Part shown: piece by piece, positions 20,396-31,589 of the stretch
How positions within the stretch are numbered: position 1 is the stretch's first letter
Layout: every line of letters starts with the position of its first letter
DNA from: Rugalucina vietnamica
Lineage: Eukaryota; Mollusca; Bivalvia; Lucinida; Lucinidae
Assembly: GCA_964017185.1 (NCBI GenBank)
Contig: OZ024877.1
Coordinates: forward strand, 62,212,711 to 62,276,710
Direction of reading: 5' to 3'
Length of the DNA stretch: 64,000 nt
The notes under the pieces: model-generated
The model's database searches: none
Told to the model about the DNA's origin: nothing
Seen by the model: only the letters and a program-made list of their open reading frames with translations
Program-made: the position numbers and the translations under genes

Positions 20396-22235
20396 TGCAT
20401 TCATATGCATAAAATACACCCGGGTGCAATTTCAATTTCTTCCACCTCGAAAGAAGGGGCAAATTTGCACCAGGGTGATTAAAAAACCGTTTACATGACA
20501 TAAAATTCACACAGAGTGCAAATTTGCACCCGGAGTGCAAAATACACCCAGGTGCAAATGTTGCATATGAACACGGCTAATTCTTGTCCAGGAAAGTGTG
20601 GTTAGAATAAATGACACAGCAGTATCGACATAAACTAAACTGGTTGACGTGTACGCTAAAGAAGAATACAAACTATGTAGACGTATTATAAATGCTCAAA
20701 TAATTCAAGATTTTTAGGAACATATTTCCACAAAAATAGGCGACATTTCCTCTGATGAACAGGGTATTAAATTGTCCCCGAAATAGCCAATAGGCGTAAA
20801 GCTTTTACGTCGTAACTAAGAAAAACGCGATCTAATTTTAAATGCAATGAGAGATAAACTGATGTTTGCATAGTCAATATCCTTTAAAGGGTATCAAGAT
20901 TTGTTAGACATAGACATAGGCATAGAAGATTTATTTTTTGTCGAATATTATAAACATAATAACATAAGCCCTGTAGGGCTTTTACTTCGACAAACATATG
21001 TAAAATAACAATACTATCACAGTGCATGCACAAATTAGAACAAAAGTTACTATATACAACATCTCAGAAATTTATAAATACATAGAGGATCTTACACGAG
21101 TGGTCATTTCATATGAAATTTATTAAACGAGCCTTCGGCGAGTTTAATAAATTTCATATGAAATGACCACGAGTGTAAGATTCGTTTTATCATATGACTT
21201 TTAAAATAGGTTTTTATCGCTTTTAAAGTGGACATATTTCCAATGAAAATTTACATTGTTGTTACGGACGTCGTCAATGACGTTACGTATTCCCGCAAAA
21301 GTGTTATTACACGTGTGGTCATACGATTTTTATGACATGACGTTATCCACTGGAAAACAGCGGCGTCATATGATAAATATAATTATATTATTCCTAAAAT
21401 TATGATACTATGTGAGAGTTAAGATAAACATCATCTTGAAAAAAAAAATATGTAATGTAAAAAATAAATAAAAAATGCAGCAGTTCATTCATTTACATTT
21501 AAATCATGAAAGATATTTAAATTATAAAGGCATCATCAGGTAGAGTTGAAACTTGAAAACAAGTAAATACACATTTCTGAGCAAATACCTAGTTTCAAGG
21601 ATAGCAGCTCATCAATGCAGAAAACTTTTCAATGACTGCACAAAATAAAGAGAAAGAGCTGCAAAACAATTCATGGCCAGTTGTTAAAGGCTCATATACA
21701 CTTTCAGATTTTGATTTAATTGTCAACATCTACCGATGCATTTTCTGCATTTTAAAGAAATTACCATTGATATAACAAACGCCATAAATCTTACAAGTCG
21801 AATGGTTTGTGTAGTCAGTTATGGAAAATATTCTAAAAGATGTTGTTGTTGCACTTATAGCATAAAGCACTCTACATGGTGAACAGCGGGTACAGGAAAA
21901 TCAAGGTACAAGCACCAAACTTATGTTTTGAATTCATGCAGCCCGGTTAGCACGACAAATGTTTACATGTCTTTGATAGTTTCTAACCTAAAATAATCAC
22001 CCTCGGTTTCAAAACAAACATGGTAAAAATGACATTTATTAAGAAAGTATGACACAATATGTTCCGGTGATTAACTTCCTTTTGCCAACGTATCATATTG
22101 ATTTAATTTTGTAGTAATTGGTACTACAATTATGTCATTTTGATGTTATTTTGAGATGGCGCACCAAAGGTCAAAATGGAGCTTGGCAATAAAATTAGAT
22201 GGTCGTAAAAACACGTTATCATAACTTTAAAATTA
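20396..22235. other. Intergenic inside the 15.4-kb element
   Basis: Near 20400-20580 there are alternating TGCACC/GGGTGCA motifs (for example AAATTTGCACC repeated). From about 20890 to 21060 a stretch includes ATAAGCCCTGTAGGGCTTTTAC, with a small palindrome. No ORF is convincing. Confidence 0.45.
21091..21179. repeat. 38-bp-arm hairpin
   Basis: Arms 21091-21128 and 21142-21179 are reverse complements except for a short CGAG/CTCG mismatch, around the loop GAGCCTTCGGCGA. This looks like a compact MITE or the tip of one. No flanking duplication was recognised. Confidence 0.85.
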
Positions 22236-22466
22236 AAAGGTACAAGTAGGCAAAGATCAGGAAAAGGCGCAATCAGAAAGAGATTCCCACTCCAAAAACC
22301 AAGGTGGGAAAAAACTAAATGAACAATCAGGTACTTATACTATGAAAACATATCGTAAGCCGAATGAGCAGCTATTTTCCCAATAGGTGGCCACTAAGTT
22401 ACCCAAACTTAACTAAAAATATATGAAAACACACATAAGGTGCGAACAGCACAAAAAATTTTAATA
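22236..22466 (-). repeat. R1 dispersed repeat, left fragment of a second interrupted copy
   Basis: It starts GGTACAAGTAGGCAAAGATC, with GGAAAAGGCGCAATCAGAAA and CAGCTATTTTCCCAATAGGT, all shared with 36364 and 62508. It stops at TA before the 5.6-kb element, and the remainder follows at 28104. Confidence 0.85.
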
Positions 22467-23129
22467 CCCAGGGAGCCAAGCCCCGTTTTGGGGAGAGGAG
22501 GTGACATCACCTGCTATAGTTGGTTTAAATACAATTTTGGTTAGGCTTTGCCATCCTATTGAAGGCCCGGGTGGACTGCTCACGAATTTTTTTTGGCGCG
22601 ATGGTTAAATTACACATTGTTTTCAAGCTATTTGAGCTGCCTACGTATTACAAACGTTTTCTAGATATATGAACATATCCTTTGTGTTTCAGATCATAAA
22701 CTGCTGAATTTTCTAGTCTACAGCAATGCTAGGAATCACAGATAAAGCAGTAATCTTATTATATTCTTTAATTCATACTTTTGCTGCTATTGTTTTAGTA
22801 TTTATGATGTTGAATTACCCCACCCACTTACATAATAATATGAATCAAGAAATTTAAATAAATGCATAGTGATTCGTGAGACATTGAAGAACAAATGAAT
22901 ATATGATGTGCTCATAAACATTATACATGTATTTATATTTATTTTTGTCATTCAGTTTCTTTATAAATTTACATCTGTTCATCATTATTATGACCAAGTG
23001 CATGGTCAAATTACCGTTTCCTATAAAATGTTAAATGTAAGTTCTCATTATTCCATAGGCTGGATCATGCACACCTTTAAGCAAGCGGCTATGAAATACT
23101 ACAATTGTATCTAGTTAGTTGTTCATTAT

Positions 23130-25620
23130 TGTCATATCAATCATTTGATACCAATTTCAGCTCTCTAGGATTTTTGGTCGCTGAGATATAAACGTTTCTG
23201 TTGGTATACCCCCCTCTATGTTTGTGTGATTTGTATCTAATATTTTAAGTTATCATCAATATTTAAACAACAAGATAGTTGAAATATTCATTTATCTTAT
23301 CATTTGGTTATAGAACATTATCATGGCAATCATTCGATGCCAATTTTAGCTCTCTAGGACATTTGGTTGCCGAGTTATAAATTTTTTGTTGGTATAGCCC
23401 CTCCATGTTTCTGTGATTTTTCTCTAATATTTAAAGATTTATCAATATTGGAAAAACAAGTAAGTCAGATTGTTTGTGTGTCTTAGCACATGGTTATAGA
23501 ACATTATCCTAGCAATCATTTGATACTAATTTCAGCCCTCTGGAGCATTTGGTCACTGAGAAATTAGCAGTTTTATTGGTATACCCCCTTCGTTTGCCAG
23601 TGATTTTTCTCTCATATCTTAAGTTTTCTTAAATATTTGAGCGACAAGAAAGTCAGCTTGTTAATATATCTTATTACATGGTTATAGAATATTGTCATAG
23701 CAATTATCTGATACCAATTTCAGCTCTCTATGGCTTTTGGTTGCTGAGATATACACGTTTTCATTGGTATACCCCTTCTATTTTTCTGAGATTTTTATCT
23801 AATATTTAAAGTTCTCATCAATATTCCAACAACAAGAAAGTAGTATTATTTATGGTTCTTATCATAAGATTATAAACATTATTATAGCAATGATTTGAAA
23901 CCAATTTCAGCTCTTTAGAGCTTTTGGTCACTGAGATATTTTCAATTTTATTGGTATACCCCCTTCGTTTGCCAATGATTTTTTCTCTTATATCTTAAGT
24001 ATTCTTAAATATTTGAGCAGCAAGAAAGTCAGTTTGTTATAATTCATTTTACATGGTTATAGAACATTGTCATAGCAATTATTTGATACCAATTTTAGCT
24101 CTCTAAGGCTTTTGGTTGCTGAGATATACACATTTCCATTGGTAAACCCTCTCTATTTTTCTGAGATTTTTATCTAATATTTAAAGTTCTCATCAATATG
24201 ATAACAACAAGAAAGAAGTATTATTTATGATTTTTATCACAAGATTATAGAACATTATTAAAGCGATTATTTGAAACCAATTTCAGCTCTTTAGAGCTTT
24301 TGGTCACTGAGATATTTTCAGTTTTATTGGTATACCCCCTTCGTTTGCCAATCATTTTTTCTCTTATATCTAAAGTTTTCTTAAATATTTGAGCAACACG
24401 AAAGTCAGATTGTTTATATATCTTTTTACATGGTAATAGAATAATGTCATAGCAATTATTTGATACCAATTTCAGTTCTCTATGGCTTTTGGTTGCTGAC
24501 ATATACACGTTTCCATTGGTATACCCCCTCTATTTTTCTGAGATTTTTATCTAATATTTAAAGTTCTCATCAATATTCCAACAACAAGAAAGTAGTATTT
24601 TTATGGTTCTTATCACATGATTATAGAACATTGTTATAGCAATGATTTGAAACCAATTTCAGCTCTCTAGAGCTTCTGGTCACTGAGATATTTTCAATCT
24701 TATTGGTATACTCCCTTCATTTGCCAATGATTTTTCTCTTATACTTAAGTTTTCTTAAATATTGGAGCAGCAGGAAAGTCAGCTTATTTATATATCTTCA
24801 TACATGATTATAGAATATAGTCATAGCAATCATTTGATACAAATTTCTGCTCTCTATGGCTTTTGGTTGCTGAGATATAAACATTTCCGTAGGTATACCC
24901 CCTCCATTTTCTGCATTTTTTCTCTAATATTTTAAGTTGTCATCAATATTCGAACAGCACGAAAGTCTGATTATTTATGTATCATATTTTGTGGTTGTCA
25001 TAGCAATTATTTGTTACCAATTTCAGCTCTCTATGGCTTTTGGTTGCTGAGCTATAAACATTTCTGTAGGTATACCCCCTCCATTGTTCTGTGATTTTTT
25101 TCTAATTTTAAAGTTCTCATCAATATTTGAACACCAAGAAAGTCAAATTATGTCTGCATTTTATCACATTATTATAGAACTTTATCATAACAATCATTTG
25201 ATATAAATTTCAGCTCTATAAAATTTTTGGTTGCTGAGATATCAGCAATGCTGTTGGTATACCCCCTTCATTTACTGTTATTTTTCTCTAATATCTGAAG
25301 TTCTCTTTAATAATTGAGATTAAGATAGCCAGCTTGTTTATATATCTTATTACATGGTTATAGAACATTGTCATAGCAATCATTTGATACCAATTTTGAG
25401 CTCTCTAGATCTTTTGATTGCTGAGGTATAAGCAATTGTGCTGGTATACTCCATTTTTATGTGATTTTTTTCTAATATATAAAGTTCTCATTGATATTCA
25501 AACACCAGGAAGTCAGTTTGATTACATGGTTATAGAGCATTGTCAAAACAATTATTTGATACCTATTTCTGCTCTCTAGGTCTATCAGTAGCCAAGATAC
25601 ATGTGGTAATATAGGGGTAA
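23130..25620. repeat. ~187-bp satellite, 14 copies, with dimeric higher-order pattern
   Basis: The phrase CAATTTCAGCTCTCTAGAGC and variants recur near 23153, 23340, 23527, 23714, 23901, 24090, 24279, 24468, 24654, 24841, 25018, 25205, 25391 and 25561, giving a mean period of about 186 bp. In the middle eight copies two types alternate. Type A has GGTCACTGAGATATTTTCA and CCCTTCGTTTGCCAATGAT. Type B has GGTTGCTGAGATATACACG and TCTATTTTTCTGAGATTTTT. The A copies are spaced 374-378 bp and so are the B copies. All carry TTGGTATACCCC. Confidence 0.93.
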
Positions 25621-26560
25621 CACAATACTTCCTCTGCTTATTAGGGGTGGGGTTGAGCATTCTGTGATTTTATGTGACACGAATGGGCATTGAAGTGATC
25701 CTCTGACCAAACTGGCACCCATTAGCATTTGTTCTAAGGGTGCAAGGTAAGTCCTATAGATAACCCGCCCCAAACACTTCAAATGGCAATATGAGAAGCC
25801 AAGTTTTGCTTAAATTAATTTTGGCAGACTTTTTCCGCATTTACCAATCATTGTGTTGTCTCTACATGAGTAAACAGGGGTGTCCAAATCATTTTCTCTT
25901 GTAGCAAAGTTTAAAACCCTTGTAGCAAAACCTCAAAATAAAAATTTTGACCATTTCGACACTCCCCCCCCCCCTCCCCAAATAAGGGGTGGCTGAGATC
26001 AGCTGGGCTTTGACTTTTGCAATCCCCCCTCCCCCGACATGTAATACATGACATACATTTTTGGGCTTTCAGAAACAGTAGGGAGAGTTTCGACAACATT
26101 AACATATAGCTGTTCTTCATGTGAAAAAAGACAGTTTTACAAGTCTTTTTATAAAAGATGACAAGTAGTCTATGCAAGATATATTTTGCAAATTTATTTA
26201 TGCGCAACAGTAAAGTGAAAAGATAATGAAAACACTAATTGTAACATTTTTTCCCCAAAAGCTGTAACTTAGTATCTAATGTTTGTATTGAGTTGCTTCC
26301 CTTGTAGTAATTTATTTTATATAAAATGTGTTTGCCATTTTCGTTTTTTGCTTATAAACTTTTAATAATATCCATAAAAACGAACAACATACTGTTTGTC
26401 ATAAATTGAAATTTAATCATTCTATTATAATATTTAATACATGTAGCTATATGAATTTTCTAAAAAAAAAAAATAAATAATAATTTACAAAACGCAAGTT
26501 TATAAATTTGACCATGCACATATAGTAAAACTTGTATACATCGTTAACAAGCACAGCAAA
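25621..26560. other. Intergenic inside the 5.6-kb element
   Basis: Unique-looking AT-rich sequence with a C-rich patch at about 25965-25980. A 98-codon minus-strand ORF (25911-26207) shows no known motif. No gene is called. Confidence 0.4.
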
Positions 26561-26564
26561 TATG

Positions 26565-26705
26565 AAGTCACTCTCCTTGTAAACCAAGAAACGGTCGCAG
26601 GTTCGATCCCGGGCTTCTCCTAAAAACTCCTTCCGGTTGAGCCTTCGGGTGCTCCCGGAACAACAAACCCACAAAAAATCCCATATAGTACTGGTCTCGC
26701 CCAGG

Positions 26706-26743
<38 letters not shown>
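26565..26743 (+). mobile_element. 5'-truncated tRNA-Thr-derived SINE with poly(A)
   Basis: The tRNA half begins mid-molecule (CTCCTTGTAAACCAAG), keeps the B-box GGTTCGATCCC near 26602 and has lost the A-box. Its body (CCTTCCGGTTGAGCCTTCGG, AACAACAAACCCACAAAAAA, TAGTACTGGTCTCGC) differs from the SINE at 4498, so it is another family. It ends in an A-run at 26706-26743. Confidence 0.75.
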
Positions 26744-26745
<2 letters not shown>

Positions 26746-26774
26746 AACGGACTTCTTTTAAAACAACAACAATC

Positions 26775-26860
26775 AATCAATCTCTGGTGTTCCTGGAACA
26801 ACAAACCCACAAAAAACAACCTCCTATAGTACTGGTCTCGCTCAGAAAAAAAAAAAGAAT
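26775..26860 (+). repeat. Second copy of the SINE 3' body
   Basis: It repeats CTGGAACAACAAACCCACAA and TATAGTACTGGTCTCGCTCA followed by a short A-run, matching 26650-26705. It lacks a tRNA head, so it is a 5'-truncated copy or a partial duplication of the neighbour. Confidence 0.7.
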
Positions 26861-26959
26861 CATTTGCTCTATTACAAAAAATAAAGAAATAATTAAAGAG
26901 TCACTTGCTCTCAAAAGTAGTGAATACATGAATGATGCATGTTTAACCTAAAACTGAAT

Positions 26960-26961
<2 letters not shown>

Positions 26962-27010
<49 letters not shown>
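26962..27010. repeat. Poly(A) tract, 49 bp
   Basis: An uninterrupted A-run flanked by TGC on the left and TGCA on the right. It probably marks the 3' tail of a retroposed sequence whose body is not recognisable. Confidence 0.8.
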
Positions 27011-27015
<5 letters not shown>

Positions 27016-27715
27016 CACAGGCAAGTAAAAAATTAACCATCCACGCTCTCTTTTAATTCCCGCCAAAATATCATTTTCTGTTTATTCCCGCCAAAATGTC
27101 ATTTGAGTCAACAAACTTGACCTGAATTAAATTAGGTCAGTTCATTCACTTATCGCTTCATTACACAAAAAGATAAAATACAAACACAGGTAAATTTGCC
27201 CAGGGCATGAAGATTAAGTTTATTGTCTAAAGTGACAGGTTGGGGTATGCTATAATCCCCCGATGTGTTCAAGCGTATCGATCGCCTGCTGTTAAGTAGT
27301 GTCGTGTCTGTATAGGTGCGAAAACAAGGTGTCAGTAGGGGGTTTATACTGGTTCCCGCATTACGATTAGTAAAATTAATACACTCTATCTGAACCACAG
27401 CACCAGTTTATGATAATCAGAGGCTCAATACAGGATAAAATACCGAGGTCAGGTAGCAAAATTGTCACATTTTTTTTACATAATCGCATGAAATTCGCAA
27501 AACCATCATTCGCATTTTTTAGAATTCAATTCGCAAAAAAATGCGAAAATGCGACAGATGGACACCCCTGGACTAAATAAACTTTGAAAAGGATGTAAAC
27601 AGAGTAAAAAGCAATAAAATGTTATAAAATAATGATGACATCAACATTTGTTGATAAAAATGTACTGATAAAAATATATTGATTCTCATAATTGCACATA
27701 AAGTTTAACATATAC
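27011..27715. other. Intergenic inside the 5.6-kb element
   Basis: Two copies of ATTCCCGCCAAAATRTCATTT lie near 27057-27105. The rest shows short AT-rich ORFs only. The right inverted arm of the element begins near 27718. Confidence 0.4.
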
Positions 27716-28101
27716 ATTAAGTGGGTGGGGTAATTCAATGCCTTAAGATGACACATAGTTTACTCAAATGACACATTTACAGCTTTATACATGGGTAAGA
27801 CATACTTAGCCGCAATCAGACAAGATAAAATGGCATCAGGATAGTATACGATAATGAAGAAACATACTACAAATATGACTGTTCGTAATACAGTTGTGTA
27901 CTGCATTTCAGCTGTATAACAAATAGTACGTCTAAATACCGTCTGATTAAAGCATCGCGCCAAAAAAATTTCCAGAGCAGTCCACTTAGACCTTCTTTTG
28001 GAAGGTCAGAGCTATCCAAAAATGCATTCAAAACAACTATAGCAGGAGATGTCACCTCCAACCTTTTTTTTTTGCAAGATAGAGACTTTTGGCTCCCTGG
28101 G

Positions 28102-28260
28102 TATAAACACCAATACATAAAACAAAAAGAACCATCACAGAAGTATCGCCTTGGAACGATCAGTAATATAAAATTACTGGCGGGATCAAACCGGTTTTAC
28201 AGGTACCTAACCTCACCCTCAGCTTCTGCAGTGGTTCACAACATTTAGTTAGTTTATAAT
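28102..28260 (-). repeat. R1 dispersed repeat, right fragment of the interrupted copy
   Basis: It continues the copy from 22466 with CAGAAGTATCGCCTTGGAAC, CAGTAATATAAAATTACTGG and CTCAGCTTCTGCAGTGGTTC, in the same order as 36610-36686 and 63900-64000. Confidence 0.85.
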
Positions 28261-28795
28261 AAGTAACAAAGCAAGCTGAATGCACAATTTATGAACAGTT
28301 ATATTGTAAACATAGATGGCCTTCCCTTGTTCATGTGTGTCAGTGTTTGATACTGTTGGCTGTCAGAATGGTTTCTGTTTAAACTTTCTGTTAGGCTGAA
28401 ATTCATTTTCAATCACTGAGGTAGGCAGATTGTTGATATGTAGGTACACATTCAGAAATTGACAGTTATAACAGTGTATTTTAAAGTGGTGAATATTTAA
28501 CATAAAGACAGAGTTACAGTTCGGGTCCCACAAGGGGCATATGTTAGACAAGCCAAGTTCTGCTTGCGGGTGTGCCATGTGTTTCTTCTAGTTTTTTCTT
28601 CTATTTTCGCCCAACCTACTTGGCCTGTCTCATTTGAGATGAAGTTATCTAGTAAGGAACGTTTAGACTGAATGTAAAACAGATATACCCACATGAGGGC
28701 CTGTTCGGATAAAGAAAAATGTAATGACATGGATCAAAACCTCGAAGGTAGCAATAAAGTCAAGTGGCTAATGATATGTTGATTGGTCATGATTA
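28261..28795. other. Intergenic, no gene recognised
   Basis: AT-rich stretch between R1 and the right terminal inverted repeat. Two short minus-strand ORFs overlap it (28363-28578, 28497-28730) without recognisable content. Confidence 0.4.
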
Positions 28796-28799
28796 ATAA

Positions 28800-29915
28800 A
28801 ATTTATTTTTGCTCGGTCACAAATGATCGCGACGTGAGAAAACCCGTCTTCAGGTTTCTAACACGAATCGGTCTATGCAATCTCAAAACAAGGCTAGAAG
28901 ATTGAAATTCATGTTTAAGAAGAAGAGAATTTGTATTATCCCATTAGCAAAAACAAATGCACAGATCAGGTTGTGAGAGTAACTGCACAGCTGATCTGCG
29001 TCCTTGTTTTCGCATAGGCAAAAGTCCGGTTTTCGATTTACAATGGTGTCAATTTAAATAAGGACAGTGTGACACATTTTGTACTCAATAAAAGTCACTA
29101 AAGGTGTAGATTATTATCATGTATATCTATTTTTAAACGCAAAAAGACGAAATAACGAAAAGACGAAATAACGAAAAGACGCCACGCGAAAAGACGCCAC
29201 GCGAAAAGACGAAATAACGAAAAGATGCCACGCGAAAAGACGAAAAGACGAAATAACGAAAAGACGCCACGCGAAATGACGAAATAACGAAAAGACGCCA
29301 CGCGAAAAGACGAAATAACGAAAAGACGCCACGCGAAAAGACGAAATAACGAAAGGACGAAATAACGAAAAGACGCCACGCGAAATGACGAAATAACGAA
29401 AATACGAAATAACGAAAAGACGCCACGCGAAATGACGAAATAACGAAAAAACGAAAAGACGCCACGCGAAAAGACGCCACACGAAAAGACGCCACGCGAA
29501 AAGACGAAATAACGAAAAGACGAAATAACGAAAAGACGCCACGCGAAAAGGCGAAATAACGAAAAGTCGAAATAACGAAAGGACGAAATAACGAAAAGAC
29601 GCAACACGAAAAGACGAAATGACGAAAAAAGGCACTGGAAAAGACGCCATTATGATGGCTATAAAATTGCGTTCTTTCGCATGGCGTTATTTCGTCTTTT
29701 TGTGCAGTAATTTCGTTATTTCGACTTTTCGCGTGGCGTTATTTCGTTTTTTCGTCTTTTTGCGCACCGTTATTTCGTCTTTTCGTCTTTTCGCGCGGCG
29801 TTTTTTCGTCTTTTCGTCTTTTCGCGCGGCGTTATTTCGTCTTTTCGTCTTTTCGCGTGGCGTTATTTCGCTGCGAAATAACGAAAAGACGAAATGGCAC
29901 TAACAAGCCACCATA
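28800..29915 (-). repeat. Right terminal inverted repeat of the 15.4-kb element
   Basis: Mirror image of 14470-15630: unique inner part (TTTGCTCGGTCACAAATGAT, GCAGATCAGCTGTGCAG-like motifs), inner array 29138-29630, spacer with ATGATGGCTATAAAATTGCG, outer array about 29690-29885, then the tip ending CCACCATA. The arrays differ from the left arm in word number. Confidence 0.85.
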
Positions 29916-30089
29916 ATATATTGCACGAGGAAGTTTTCGCAATGGGTAAACTATGTTTGAATTCTTGAAATTAGAAAAGATAACAATTATTTTTCATAAC
30001 ATTTACCACGCATGTGCATGCTCCTTAGAATTGCAGGAGCGGACTTTGCTGTCGGTCTGGGTGCTTTTTGGTAATTAAAATACAGTAGT

Positions 30090-30215
30090 AGGGAGCTCCA
30101 TATCGAGCGGTCCTGGGTTCGAAACCCTTATGGGGCATTGTGTTTTGTCCTTGAGCACGACGCATTAATTCCCTAGAGTAATGTTGTATGCATGGGAAGA
30201 AAGAAAGAAAACAAA
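30090..30215 (+). mobile_element. Degenerate tRNA-derived SINE
   Basis: A B-box-like GGTCCTGGGTTCGAAACCC near 30110 is followed by a body containing TTTTGTCCTTGAGCACGACGC, a motif resembling the tail of many animal tRNA-SINEs (GTCCTTGNGCAAGACAC). It lies within the inverted duplication, so its partner copy is at about 59440-59540. No clear duplication flanks it. Confidence 0.6.
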
Positions 30216-30799
30216 ACATGATGCAATTATGCAATTTATTTTTTATGATCAGGCACGAATCGCACAATAGAGGTACAAATTGCCTGCGGGGATTCAGTGT
30301 GCAGGCTAATCTTAAGAGTTCAGAGAGTGAATAGGGACCGGTCCGATGGCCTATTGTCGTTAATTTTAGTTGTGAATTGTCACTTGACAAAACTGAAGCG
30401 TCTATCACCTCGATGCAGTTATTGACACATATGTTGATTTGCACAAACACAGTCTCATGTCTTAAAATGAATTGGAATTTAGACGCATTATTTTTCAGAC
30501 TAAAAACTGTTTGTAATAAAAAAAAATCTATTTTTGTAGGTGAAAATTAGCTTCCTTCGTTTTGCGCCTAGAAATAATGCTTTGTTATATTGCCAATCTC
30601 GGAGACTCGCCAATATGTATGTACGTGTTTATGGAGCAGATATGGTGTGCAGGCTGATCGAAACATGTTTTCTTATCGATATACTCAGATCTATATCCAA
30701 AGTCTTGGGTGCATCTAGTTTCTGTACTTGCGTAGAATATATAATGTTGGGCCTAGTCCTCTTTCACAGCGATGTTTTTTTTTTTTTCTTTTTTTTTTT

Positions 30800-30839
<40 letters not shown>

Positions 30840-31393
30840 TTTTCTACATGTAGCTCTAAATAGATCATTTATTTTACGAAGAAAAACATACGCAAGATGC
30901 AATCTCTATTCCAAACGCTGAATTTGTCAAAATCACCTATCGTCAAGGTAATACGGCCGCAGGCCCCAGCTTTTATTGCAGGGAATGTTTATTTAAGACC
31001 ACAAGTTGATTTGAGAATGACAACCTGATTCAATGTGTGAACAATCAGTTTGGCCGCGACATGAAAAAAAAATCTTGCTTAATGTTTTCACCAGCCTGTC
31101 ATCAAACCAGGCCGGTTTGTGACTACAGATGATAACGCTCTTACAAAACTCAGAGTTTGGGACAGGTCTACATAGCAAAATCATTCACGCTGATTAAATA
31201 CATGTTCAATTCTCATGCAGCTTATTTTCATCTATAAAAAGGTATCTAACATGTATTTCGCGTTAAAAGTTCTCATTGTGAGGTAATAGTTTTATTTAAA
31301 AAGATGCATTTAGTAAGTCAAAATCTTTAAATTCCACAATTCATAAAATAAGTTCTTTAATTAAACATGATTTGAACTTCATATTTTATTATC

Positions 31394-31396
31394 GTT

Positions 31397-31448
<52 letters not shown>

Positions 31449-31473
31449 TCGTTCGTTCGTTCGTTCGTTCGTT

Positions 31474-31513
<40 letters not shown>

Positions 31514-31589
31514 TCGTTCGTTCGTTCGTTCGTTCGTTCGTTCGTTCGTTCGTTCGTTCGTTCTTTCTTTCTTTCTTTCTTTCTTTCTT
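31394..31589. repeat. Compound (TTTC)n/(TTCG)n microsatellite
   Basis: About 196 bp of TTTC with two internal blocks of TTCG. The partner position at 57781-57838 carries only about 58 bp of GAAA and no TTCG block, so this array expanded or the other shrank after duplication. ORFs through it are low-complexity artefacts. Confidence 0.95.

Larger units (their letters stand above)
22467..28101. mobile_element. 5.6-kb TIR element inserted in R1, flanked by TA
   Basis: The ends CCCAGGGAGCCAA and TTGGCTCCCTGGG abut TA on both sides (22465-22466 and 28102-28103). Inverted similarity continues inward about 370 bp: GGAGGTGACATC and CTATAGTTG on the left match their complements on the right, then GGCGCGATG, and GAATTACCCCACCCACTTA (22814-22832) against 27720-27738. 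Removing it joins 22466 to 28104 into one R1 copy. It contains a 2.5-kb satellite block, SINE-tail fragments and long A-runs, but no transposase, so it is non-autonomous. Confidence 0.8.
14470..29915. mobile_element. 15.4-kb foldback-like composite element with ~1.1-kb terminal inverted repeats
   Basis: The ends are TATGGTGGCTTGTTAGTGCC and its reverse complement. The inverted similarity continues inward for about 1.1 kb (14470-15630 against 28800-29915). ATATAT is duplicated at both edges (14464-14469 and 29916-29921), although the AT-rich site makes the exact length uncertain (6-8 bp). A second genomic copy of the flanks, at 59650-59720 in inverted orientation, is continuous and lacks the insert, so it acts as an empty site. 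The interior carries several nested repeats but no transposase, polymerase or integrase ORF. It resembles Drosophila Foldback elements in having terminal repeats made of short tandem words. It is probably non-autonomous or decayed. Confidence 0.85.

Noticed and set aside
23130..25620. A CRISPR-like array
   Set aside because: Repeats are ~187 bp, diverged and contiguous without unique spacers, in a eukaryotic genome. It is satellite DNA.
26637..26951. ORFs with poly-Lys or poly-Phe
   Set aside because: They run through the SINE A-tails.
14470..29915. A Polinton/Maverick element (similar size, long TIRs, 6-bp duplication)
   Set aside because: No polymerase B, integrase, ATPase or capsid-like ORF is present and the ends do not begin with AG. 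Foldback-like is a better fit.
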